A stretch of 6,213 nt of DNA from Acidimicrobiia bacterium (lineage in GTDB: Bacteria > Actinomycetota > Acidimicrobiia > Acidimicrobiales > Ilumatobacteraceae): positions 1 to 6,213 of the forward strand of contig JAUHYJ010000227.1 of assembly GCA_030425785.1 (NCBI GenBank). Reading direction: 5' to 3'. Of this stretch, positions 1-5,513 are shown one piece after another (positions within the stretch are counted from its first letter, which is position 1; each line of letters begins with the position of its first letter). The notes below the pieces were generated by a model. It did no database searches. It was not told the DNA's origin and saw only the letters and a program-made list of their open reading frames with translations. A program made the translations under genes and the position numbers.

Positions 1-428
1 TGGGACACATGGACGACCACCTCCTCGGCGAACGCCGCGGTGTTCATCCCACGCGCCACTGTCGTTCCGCGGGCGTCGGTCAGCGGGGAGCGGTCGTCGA
101 AGTCGGCCGAGCAGGCGACTTCGGCGCCGCGCTGGCAGCGGTGGCACTCGCCGCACGAGCGGATCAAGGTGACGACGGCGGGCTGGCCGACCTCGAATCC
201 GACGCCGTCGCCGACCTCGACGATCGTCCCGGCCGCTTCGTGGCCCCAGACGGCGGGCAGGTCGCCGCCCCATTCGCCGTCGGCGTACGACACGTCGCTG
301 TGGCAGATCGCGACGGCGCCGACCGCGACGCGGACCTCGCCGGGTCCGGGGGCTGCCAGGTCGAGCTCCTCGATGGTGAGCGGTGCGCCGAACTCGCGAC
401 ACACCGCCGCGCGCACCCTTGAGGTCAT
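1..428 (-). CDS. Zinc-dependent alcohol dehydrogenase (MDR family), N-terminal part, runs off left edge
   Basis: This is the first 142 residues of a medium-chain, zinc-containing alcohol dehydrogenase, an NAD(P)-linked oxidoreductase of alcohols or aldehydes. It is translated from an ATG at 426-428 and stays open to the window edge. The GroES-like catalytic domain is clear: the catalytic-zinc motif is C42 in ICHSD and H63-E64 in WGHEAAG, and the structural zinc site is C92-x2-C95-x2-C98-x7-C106. The NAD-binding Rossmann domain lies beyond the edge, so cofactor and substrate cannot be read. It is the last visible gene of a minus-strand cluster behind mtr and a membrane-protein gene, with a 43-base gap and only a weak ribosome site. 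Its closeness to mycothione reductase raises the idea of a mycothiol-linked substrate, as in mycothiol-dependent formaldehyde dehydrogenase or S-nitrosomycothiol reductase, but nothing seen here proves that. Family assignment is firm; substrate is unknown. Confidence 0.88.
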   Translation of the reverse strand, partial: MTSRVRAAVCREFGAPLTIEELDLAAPGPGEVRVAVGAVAICHSDVSYADGEWGGDLPAVWGHEAAGTIVEVGDGVGFEVGQPAVVTLIRSCGECHRCQRGAEVACSADFDDRSPLTDARGTTVARGMNTAAFAEEVVVHVS

Positions 429-471
429 CGGGACCAGCGTCCGTCGCACCTGCCGGATCGGATCGGCGCCG

Positions 472-897
472 TCACAGGCCGGGCTTCCAGATCATGAGTA
501 CGAGCCCGATGACCATGCCGAGGTGGGTGATGCCGACACCGGCCGCGAGCTTGCCCTTGGCGGCATCGGACGTGTCGGTCATCGCGGGCCGGATGAGGAA
601 CCACGACACGGCCACCAGGACGGCCCAGTCGACCAGTGACAGCGCGAGCCACGTCTGGCTCATCTTGTAGGCATCCTCGGACATGCCGGCCAGGCCCATC
701 CCGAAGACCCACAACAGCACCAGCGCGGGAAGCGTGATCCGCACGTGGGCGGCGGCCGCCGCTCTGGTCTCCCCGGCGCGGCGCAACGACGGGTACAGCA
801 TGACCGGGCCGAACGCCATGATCGCCGCCGCGATGTGGAGCAGGGCCATCAGGCGGAACGGGAAGGTGTCGAGGAGTACGGCGAGCACGACGCGCAC
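472..897 (-). CDS. Small four-helix integral membrane protein (DUF2269-like)
   Basis: The 141-residue product is almost entirely hydrophobic, with four likely membrane helices at about residues 15-36, 54-72, 82-102 and 117-137. The first helix has the LLHIAAAIMAFG pattern, which resembles DUF2269-type predicted membrane proteins of unknown function; that match is from memory of the family and is moderate. The start is taken as GTG at 895-897, because AGGGTGG lies eight bases upstream as a good ribosome site; an internal ATG at M17 would cut into the first helix. It begins 24 bases after the mtr stop and ends 43 bases before the dehydrogenase start, so it is very likely co-transcribed with both. 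No catalytic motif is visible and no function is proposed. Confidence 0.75.
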   Translation of the reverse strand: MRVVLAVLLDTFPFRLMALLHIAAAIMAFGPVMLYPSLRRAGETRAAAAAHVRITLPALVLLWVFGMGLAGMSEDAYKMSQTWLALSLVDWAVLVAVSWFLIRPAMTDTSDAAKGKLAAGVGITHLGMVIGLVLMIWKPGL

Positions 898-921
898 GCT
901 ACCGGCCGGCCACCCTGGCCG

Positions 922-2298
922 TTACATCTGCTCGAGCGCCGCCAGGAGGGCGTTCTCGACCACCTCGGTGAGCGCAGGGTGGATCCAGTACGGGCCCTCG
1001 GCGAGCTCGCGCGCCGTCTGGTCGAAGCGCATCGCCTGGATGAGGGGCTGGATTAGCGTGGCCGCCTGCGACCCCATGATGTGGCCGCCGAGGATCAGGC
1101 CCGAGTCACGATCGACGAGGACCTTCGCGAACGACGTCTCGTCGGTGAGCGCCCAGCCGTAGGCGGTCCCCGCGTAGTCGCGTCGGCCGACGACGTAGTC
1201 GATCCCGCTCGCTCGTGCCTCCTCCTCGGTCATCCCGACGCTCGCCACCTGGGGCATCGAGAAGACCGCCGACGGCACCGCCTTGTGGTCGACGGGGCGC
1301 TGGGCGTCGGGGTGGGCGATGTTCCAGAATGCGGTGGCGGCCTCGCGGTTCGCGACATGCTTGAGCTGGTAGGCGTTCGCGATGTCGCCGATCGCCCAGA
1401 CGCCGTCGGCCGAGGTGCGGAGGTACTCGTCGACGACGATCGTTCCGTGGTGATGACAGTCGACCCCACCCGATTCGGCATCGAGGAGGTCGCTGTTGGG
1501 CTCGCGTCCGGTGGCGACGAGCAACTCGTCGACCTCGACCTCCTGGCCCGCGCAGTGGACGACGATCGCGTCGCCGCGGTGCTCGACCTTGGTGGGGAGG
1601 TGATCGAGGTCGACGTTCGTTCGCGACCCGAAGACGTCGGTGAACCGCTGGGAGAGCTCGCGGTCGTGCGACCGCAGGAGTCGGCTCGACCGGTTGAACA
1701 CGCTGACGCGCGCACCGAGCCCGGCGAACACGTGGCCCATCTCCACGGCGATGAAGCCACCACCGATCACGCCGAGGCGTTCGGGGAACTCGTCGAGCCG
1801 CATGATCGAATCGCTCGTGTGGAAGCCGGTCTCGACCAAGCCGGTGATCGGTGGCACGACCGGACGGGATCCGGCGGCGATCAGGATCTGTGGCGCGGTG
1901 ATGCGCTCACCTTCGACGTCGAGGACGCGGTCACCGACGAACCGGGCGGTCCCCTCGATCAGTGTGACGTTCGGGCTCCCGTTCGCCCGGTACTCGCGAC
2001 CGCCGGCCGCGATCGGGTCGATCCGCCCGAAGACGCGGTCGCGGATCGCCCCCCAGTCGGCACCGTGGAACCGCAGGTCGACGCCTAGTCGGTCCGACGT
2101 CTCGGCCCACGTCGTGATGTCGGCGGGGATCACGAACATCTTCGACGGGATGCACCCGACGTTGAGGCAGGTTCCACCGAACGTGCCGCGTTCGACGATG
2201 GCGATCTTGTGGTCGGAGAGGTACTCGGGTATCGAGTTTCCCGAGCCACTCCCGACGATGATCAGGTCGTACTCGGACGGGGAGGGTGATTCGGTCAC
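922..2298 (-). CDS. mtr: Mycothione reductase (FAD/NADPH pyridine nucleotide-disulfide oxidoreductase)
   Basis: Mycothione reductase reduces the disulfide of mycothiol with NADPH and FAD, keeping the cytosolic thiol pool of actinobacteria reduced. From the GTG at 2296-2298 the product is 458 residues, the usual family length. The FAD-binding GSGSGNS motif is at residues 16-22, the redox-active disulfide C44/C49 lies in GGTCLNVGCIPSK, the second Rossmann motif is VIGGGFIAVEMG, followed by NRSSRLLR, where arginines can bind NADPH phosphate. The FAD motif AIGDIANAYQLKHVANREA and the C-terminal active-site H440-x4-E445 in WIHPALTEVVENALL complete the enzyme. GSGSGNSIP and YQLKHVAN favour mycothione reductase over dihydrolipoamide dehydrogenase or mercuric reductase. 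The frame is open back to 2412, but the extra 38 residues are arginine-rich and unlike the family, so the GTG start is preferred. It heads the cluster with the membrane protein and the alcohol dehydrogenase and is divergent from miaB. Confidence 0.9.
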   Translation of the reverse strand: MTESPSPSEYDLIIVGSGSGNSIPEYLSDHKIAIVERGTFGGTCLNVGCIPSKMFVIPADITTWAETSDRLGVDLRFHGADWGAIRDRVFGRIDPIAAGGREYRANGSPNVTLIEGTARFVGDRVLDVEGERITAPQILIAAGSRPVVPPITGLVETGFHTSDSIMRLDEFPERLGVIGGGFIAVEMGHVFAGLGARVSVFNRSSRLLRSHDRELSQRFTDVFGSRTNVDLDHLPTKVEHRGDAIVVHCAGQEVEVDELLVATGREPNSDLLDAESGGVDCHHHGTIVVDEYLRTSADGVWAIGDIANAYQLKHVANREAATAFWNIAHPDAQRPVDHKAVPSAVFSMPQVASVGMTEEEARASGIDYVVGRRDYAGTAYGWALTDETSFAKVLVDRDSGLILGGHIMGSQAATLIQPLIQAMRFDQTARELAEGPYWIHPALTEVVENALLAALEQM

Positions 2299-2405
2299 GT
2301 CATGAGTGAACCGGAGTCGCGGGCGCGATGTTCCCGCGAGCCGTCGTCGCCGGCCGCGCTCGGACGTCCCGAACCCCGCCGGAATGATGCCGCCGGGGTC
2401 GTCTG

Positions 2406-2434
2406 GCGCCATCGGACGTCGAGCCCGATGGCGC
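2406..2434. repeat. Inverted repeat in the mtr/miaB divergent promoter region, possible operator
   Basis: GCGCCATCGG at 2406-2415 is matched perfectly by its reverse complement at 2425-2434, with a nine-base spacer. The right arm ends 16 bases before the proposed -10 of miaB and so covers the place where a -35 element would lie. This position fits a repressor or activator site, but no regulator is encoded here and the motif is not one I recognise. A second, shorter repeat (TCGCGGG, 2317-2323 and 2333-2339), also with a nine-base spacer, lies just upstream of the mtr start. A chance palindrome in GC-rich DNA cannot be excluded. Confidence 0.4.
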
Positions 2435-2450
2435 TCGGCTCGGTGGGCAG

Positions 2451-2456
2451 TAGCCT
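2451..2456 (+). promoter_or_regulatory. Probable -10 element of miaB
   Basis: TAGCCT ends eight bases before the GTG at 2465. The TAnnnT form matches actinobacterial housekeeping -10 elements, and transcription starting six to eight bases downstream would give a leaderless or nearly leaderless miaB message, which agrees with the lack of a ribosome site before the GTG. No convincing -35 hexamer is seen. Confidence 0.45.
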
Positions 2457-2464
2457 TGCTCGCC

Positions 2465-3031
2465 GTGACACGCAGCTATGTCGTGCGGACGTACGGCTGT
2501 CAGATGAACGAGCACGACTCCGAGCGGATCGCCGGTCTCCTGGAGGCCGACGGGTTGGTGCGTGCTGAATCGGAGGACGACGCCGACGTCGTCGTGCTCA
2601 ACACGTGCTGTATCCGCGAGAACGCGGACAACAAGCTGTACGGCAACCTCGGGCACCTCAAGTCCTGGAAGGACGCCAAGAACGGGCGCCAGATCATGGT
2701 CGCCGGGTGCCTCGCTCAGAAGGATCGTGAGTTGGTCGCGGACCGGGCCGGTCACGTCGACGTGGTGATCGGGACCCACAACGTCCATCGCGCCGCCGAG
2801 CTGCTCGCTGAGGTGAACACCGGGGGTGCGCCGATCACCGAGATCCTCGACGAGGCCGTGATCGACGACCACGCGATGTTCCCGTCGGCGCTCCCGGCGC
2901 GTCGTGAGACCAGCTACAACGCGTGGGTCACGATCCAGATCGGCTGTGACAACACCTGCGCGTTCTGCATCGTGCCAGCGGTGAGAGGTGCCGAGATCAG
3001 CCGCCCCGTCCCCGACATCGTCGGGGACGTC
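2465..3031 (+). CDS. miaB: tRNA-2-methylthio-N6-dimethylallyladenosine synthase MiaB, 3'-truncated at a join
   Basis: MiaB is a cytosolic radical-SAM enzyme with two 4Fe-4S clusters that adds a methylthio group to i6A37 of tRNAs reading UNN codons. From GTG at 2465 the first cluster ligands are C12 (TYGCQMNEHDSERI), C48 (NTCCIREN) and C82 (AGCLAQ), and the radical-SAM motif is C161-x3-C165-x2-C168 in GCDNTCAFC. Homology continues through PAVRGAEISRP and about DIVGDV, to near residue 185-189, and then stops. Full MiaB is about 450-500 residues, so most of the radical-SAM barrel and the whole TRAM domain are missing. The expected LLGQNVNSYG segment is not found downstream in any frame. The frame stays open by chance to 4117 because it runs antisense to the VOC gene and then out of frame through the phosphatase gene; that tail is not MiaB. 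The end given is where homology stops, not a stop codon. The product, if made, could not be active. Confidence 0.85.
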
Positions 3032-3053
3032 GAGCGAGACCTGGTAGACCAGG
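3007..3053. other. Join of two unlike sequences, with palindromes at the breakpoint
   Basis: MiaB homology on the plus strand ends at about 3025-3031 and VOC-protein homology on the minus strand ends at about 3017-3025, so both genes lose their 3' parts at the same point. The point is a perfect inverted repeat, CGTCCCCGAC (3007-3016) and its complement (3020-3029) around ATC. A second small one, CCTGGT-AG-ACCAGG, follows at 3040-3053. GC level and codon style change here. No transposase, recombinase, tRNA end or target-site duplication is visible. This is best read as a chimeric join (assembly or amplification); a natural rearrangement through the palindrome is the alternative. Confidence 0.75.
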
Positions 3054-3448
3054 CTGGTGTGTCCGCCCGGCCACACCCGCGGCGGCGGACGGCGGCCGTC
3101 CGAGCGGTGACCGACCAAGCAGAGCACGAAGCCGCCGGGCGAGCGCAGCACGACATAGCCCGCGTCATGCACCTCCGCCGCCCCGAGCGAGACCGCCCGG
3201 TCGGCGGCCGCGCGCGGGTCGGCGACGTGGACGTCGAGGTGGATCCGGCCGGGGCCGTCGGAGAGCCGCTGCACCGTGAGATAGGCGTCGCCCTCGGGCG
3301 GGACCAGCGTCGCGAACTCAGCCTCGGCGCCCCGCGGCTCGGAGACCGCGAAGCCCGTCACGTCGCGCCAGAAGGCGACCCCGGCGTCGAAGCCCTCGGC
3401 AGGGAGGTCGACGAACGCCGACAGCCAGAGAGGGCTCCACGGGTGCAC
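3017..3448 (-). CDS. VOC-family (glyoxalase/bleomycin-resistance fold) protein, 3'-truncated at the join
   Basis: From a GTG at 3446-3448 the product matches two-domain VOC-superfamily proteins common in actinobacteria. The N-terminal domain is complete, with WSPLWLSAFVDLPAEGFDAG, a mid-domain RIHLDVHVAD strand and the closing RSPGGFVLCLVGH. The linker RVWPGGHTSLVYQVSLDVP starts the second domain, and then homology stops after about 140 of the roughly 230-250 residues expected. The usual second-domain xxAFWxxLTG segment is absent. The frame continues to 2300 only as an antisense reading of miaB. Function within the superfamily (lyase, dioxygenase or binding protein) cannot be told from the sequence. 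The end given is the limit of homology. The gene is divergent from the phosphatase gene across 56 bases. Confidence 0.8.
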
Positions 3449-3454
3449 CGGGTC

Positions 3455-3460
3455 AGGCTA
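3455..3460 (-). promoter_or_regulatory. Probable -10 element of the VOC gene
   Basis: On the minus strand TAGCCT sits six bases before the GTG start at 3448. Spacing and form match the -10 elements proposed for the other right-part genes and suggest a leaderless or very short-leader transcript, as no purine-rich ribosome site is present. No clear -35 is seen. Confidence 0.4.
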
Positions 3461-3492
3461 GCGGCGCCGCCGCCCCGATGGGCGGCACTGGC

Positions 3493-3498
3493 TAGGGT
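3493..3498 (+). promoter_or_regulatory. Probable -10 element of the phosphodiesterase gene
   Basis: TAGGGT sits six bases before the ATG at 3505, in the common actinobacterial CTAGGGTG context. It lies 32 bases from the opposing VOC-gene -10, so the two divergent promoters would overlap in their -35 regions and may compete for polymerase. GGGTG could alternatively act as a weak ribosome site. Confidence 0.45.
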
Positions 3499-3504
3499 GC
3501 AGCC

Positions 3505-4989
3505 ATGTCTCGCGAGGTGTTCATCGAGGCGCTCTGCGCGCCCGCGCTGGCCGACATCGTCGATCTCGTCTGCTGGGTGGAGGACGGCCCAGACGGGGAG
3601 CGGGTTCCTTACGCCGCCAACAGCGTCGGCCGGGTGCGGTTCCACGTCGACGGGCCGGCCGAGGTTGTCGCCGGCGACAACCCGATCGGCAGCGAGGACC
3701 CGCTGGCCTTCCTGCCCTACGAGAAGGAGCTCGCCGACCCCTCACCCGCCCGGTCGACGAGCAACGCCTACCCCCTCGCGGCGCGACGGCTGCTGTCGTT
3801 CTTCGCCGACCCCGACCGCAGCCCCGACCTCGCGATCGTGCACACGCCGCGGCACTTCTTCCCCGACGAGGGCGGGCACGTCGGCGAGCACGGCTCGCTC
3901 GACGCCATCCAGTCGCGGGCGCCGTTCATCCTCAGCGGCGCGGGAGTGCAGCGGCTCGGCTACGTCGACGACCACGCCCGGCTGGTCGACGTCGGGCCGA
4001 CGCTCGCCCACCTGGCCGGCGTACCCCTCGAGGAGCTGCGCGACGACCACGGCGCCGAGCTCGACGGGCGCGCCCGCACCGAGTGGTACGACGCCACGGC
4101 CGCGCGCTCCCACGTGATCGGGATCCTCTGGGACGGCGGCCACTGCGGCGAGGTGCTCCACCTCGCGGAGACCGGCGAGCTCCCCGGGGTGGCGCGGCTG
4201 GTCGAGCGCGGGGTCGCGCTGCGCGGCGGCGCGGTGGCGGAGTTCCCGAGCATCACGCTGACCAACCACACCGCGATCCTCACCGGCGTGGGCCCGGGCC
4301 GGCACGGCGTGATGGGCAACGTCTACTACGACCGGGCGACCGGCGAGCGCGTCGTGCCCAACGACGAGAGCACCTGGCACCGCAGCTCCGACTGGCTGCG
4401 GCCGGGAGCGCGGACGATCTTCGAGATGGTGAACGACCACCGGGGCGACGGATCGCCGATGCGCACCGCCAGCGTCGACGAGGCGATCGACCGGGGCGCC
4501 GACTACTCCACGATGGCGCTGATCCGGGCCTCCGGCGAGAGCGGCGCCGACGCGCTCGACGGCTCGCTCCCCGACCCGCACACCTCGCCGTTCCTGGGAG
4601 ACCCGGCGTACCTCGAGGACGGCTACTTCCGCTGGGGCGTCCGCGTCGACGACCTCGGCCTGCAGCAGATGAAGGACCTCTGGGCCGACCCGGCCGCCGC
4701 GCCGACGCTGACCTGGTGGGCCAACGTGGTCACCGACGGCGGTCACCACGGCGGCGGCCCGCGCTCGGCGATGGCGCGCGACTCGCTGCGGCAGGCCGAC
4801 GCGCGGCTGTCGGTGTTCCTCGACCACCTCGAGGGCCTGGGCGTGCTCGACGACGTGACGGTCCTGCTGACAGCCGACCACGGCTTCGAGGGGTCCGACC
4901 CCGCGTGCACCGGCTCGTGGAAGCCCGCCCTCGACGCCCTCGGCCTCCCCTACCGCGACGAGGGCCCCGGGCTGGTCTACCTGCTCTGA
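3505..4989 (+). CDS. Alkaline-phosphatase-superfamily phosphodiesterase with circularly permuted motif order
   Basis: The 494-residue product belongs to the alkaline phosphatase superfamily, closest in motif style to nucleotide pyrophosphatase/phosphodiesterases, which use two metal ions and a threonine nucleophile to cleave phosphate esters. Visible sites are the first metal Asp D210 (ILWDGG), the nucleophile T251 in FPSITLTNHTAILTG, D411 and H415 in TDGGHHGGGP, and D458-H459 in TADHGFEG. In normal enzymes the last metal His lies after the ADHG motif. Here the chain ends soon after it, and the matching segment is at the N-terminus instead: HTPRHFFPDEGGHVGEHGS (H125 or H129), then RAPFILSGAGV and LVDVGPTLAHLAGV. 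All seven expected ligands are thus present, in permuted order. No signal peptide is seen, so it is probably cytosolic. The ATG start is supported by the TAGGGT element six bases upstream. Substrate is unknown. It converges on the PNPOx-like gene with nine bases between stops. Confidence 0.85.
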   Translation: MSREVFIEALCAPALADIVDLVCWVEDGPDGERVPYAANSVGRVRFHVDGPAEVVAGDNPIGSEDPLAFLPYEKELADPSPARSTSNAYPLAARRLLSFFADPDRSPDLAIVHTPRHFFPDEGGHVGEHGSLDAIQSRAPFILSGAGVQRLGYVDDHARLVDVGPTLAHLAGVPLEELRDDHGAELDGRARTEWYDATAARSHVIGILWDGGHCGEVLHLAETGELPGVARLVERGVALRGGAVAEFPSITLTNHTAILTGVGPGRHGVMGNVYYDRATGERVVPNDESTWHRSSDWLRPGARTIFEMVNDHRGDGSPMRTASVDEAIDRGADYSTMALIRASGESGADALDGSLPDPHTSPFLGDPAYLEDGYFRWGVRVDDLGLQQMKDLWADPAAAPTLTWWANVVTDGGHHGGGPRSAMARDSLRQADARLSVFLDHLEGLGVLDDVTVLLTADHGFEGSDPACTGSWKPALDALGLPYRDEGPGLVYLL

Positions 4990-4998
4990 CCCGATCGC

Positions 4999-5421
4999 TC
5001 AGACGGGGTGGCAGTCGTCGCCGCAGGCGGTGGGCGAGGCGACCGGGCTGCCGGCAGGCGTCCCGGCAGGGACGACGCTCGCGGGTGGCGGCGGACCGTC
5101 GCTGTGCGCCGCCGGGCGGTGCAGCACGGCGCCGCTCGGCACGACGCGTACGTCGTCGCCCGCGACCTCGGCGGTGCCGTCGACGAGCAGCGTGAATCCG
5201 TGGTGGGCGGTGGGCGGGAAGGCCAGCGTGACCTGGGGGTTGCCGGCGACGTTGGCCAGGCTCCCCCGGCCGGGCCCGCCGACCACCAGCTGCGCGCCGA
5301 CGACCGCCGGCTCCACCGTGACCACCTTGACCCGCCCGTCGCCCGAGGCCGTCATCAGATAGCCCGGGCCGAAGCCCTCCAGCACCTCGGCCAGCCGGTC
5401 CACGGTCACGGGGATGCTCAT
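4999..5421 (-). CDS. Pyridoxamine 5'-phosphate oxidase-like split-barrel protein
   Basis: The 140-residue product has the pattern of the PNPOx-like FMN/F420-binding split-barrel family: an N-terminal helix (VDRLAEVLEGFGPGYLMTAS), a strand run VKVVTVEPAVVGAQLVV, then GRGSLANVAGNPQVTLAFPP and GFTLLVDGTAEV. The GRGSLANVAGNPQVTL segment is where members of this fold contact flavin phosphate. The C-terminal 40 residues are rich in Pro, Gly and Ala and end in ACGDDCHPV, a small Cys/His cluster that may be a lineage-specific tail. Cofactor and substrate cannot be assigned; true PNP oxidase (PdxH) is longer and is not proposed. The ATG at 5419-5421 has GTAGGGTGG just upstream, which can serve as ribosome site or as a -10. 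It lies 83 bases after yigZ on the same strand and may be partly co-transcribed with it. Confidence 0.78.
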   Translation of the reverse strand: MSIPVTVDRLAEVLEGFGPGYLMTASGDGRVKVVTVEPAVVGAQLVVGGPGRGSLANVAGNPQVTLAFPPTAHHGFTLLVDGTAEVAGDDVRVVPSGAVLHRPAAHSDGPPPPASVVPAGTPAGSPVASPTACGDDCHPV

Positions 5422-5427
5422 GCCGCC

Positions 5428-5433
5428 ACCCTA
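5428..5433 (-). promoter_or_regulatory. Possible -10 element (or ribosome site) of the PNPOx-like gene
   Basis: Minus-strand TAGGGT is six bases from the ATG at 5421, the same spacing as at the phosphodiesterase and VOC genes. Since AGGGTGG is also a fair ribosome site, its role is ambiguous here. The palindromic repeat begins 17 bases upstream, where a -35 element would sit. Confidence 0.35.
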
Positions 5434-5450
5434 CGTCCGCGCCGATCGGG

Positions 5451-5513
5451 GGTAGTTGACTGCAGATCTGCTGCTCCCACCGGCGTGTCTCGACAGATTC
5501 GCAGTCAACTACC
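5451..5513. repeat. 63-bp palindromic intergenic repeat; supplies the yigZ stop codon
   Basis: GGTAGTTGACTGC at 5451-5463 is perfectly matched by its reverse complement at 5501-5513; with the inner bases the arms are 20 long with 18 matches (5451-5470 and 5494-5513), around a 23-base loop. The two inner mismatches mean the arms are near copies, not an exact foldback. The element sits between yigZ and the PNPOx-like gene, and the last yigZ codons (Gly-Ser-TGA) are read from the right arm. No run of T follows the stem, so a classical intrinsic terminator is not clear, though the stem could stop or stabilise transcripts. Form and position fit a REP-like dispersed palindromic element. Whether other copies exist in the genome cannot be seen here. 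Confidence 0.65.

Noticed and set aside
908..920. Small palindrome GGCCA-CCC-TGGCC covering the ribosome site of the membrane-protein gene
   Set aside because: Five-base arms are expected by chance in GC-rich DNA; too weak to call a regulatory hairpin.
1081..2088. A 335-codon plus-strand frame opposite mtr
   Set aside because: It is antisense to a gene with complete catalytic motifs and has a low-complexity Asp/Val/Arg composition typical of antisense frames.
2299..2412. N-terminal extension of mtr to an ATG at 2412
   Set aside because: The 38 extra residues are Arg-rich and unlike the family, and would span the divergent promoter region; the GTG at 2298 gives normal length.
2985..3060. Mobile-element insertion as the cause of the broken miaB
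   Set aside because: No transposase, terminal repeats, target duplication or remaining miaB 3' part occurs downstream in the window.
2300..3448. A 382-codon minus-strand frame extending the VOC protein
   Set aside because: Below about 3017 it reads antisense through miaB and shows no VOC second-domain motif.
2306..4117. A 603-codon open plus-strand frame that would fuse MiaB to a long Arg/Pro/Ser-rich tail
   Set aside because: Beyond about 3031 it is antisense to the VOC gene and then out of frame in the phosphodiesterase gene; composition is typical of shadow frames in GC-rich DNA.
3742..4881. Long minus-strand frame opposite the phosphodiesterase
   Set aside because: Shadow of the real gene; Val/Arg/Gly-rich with no recognisable motif.
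4990..4998. Terminator between the convergent phosphodiesterase and PNPOx-like genes
   Set aside because: Only nine bases separate the stops and no stem with a T-run is seen around them.
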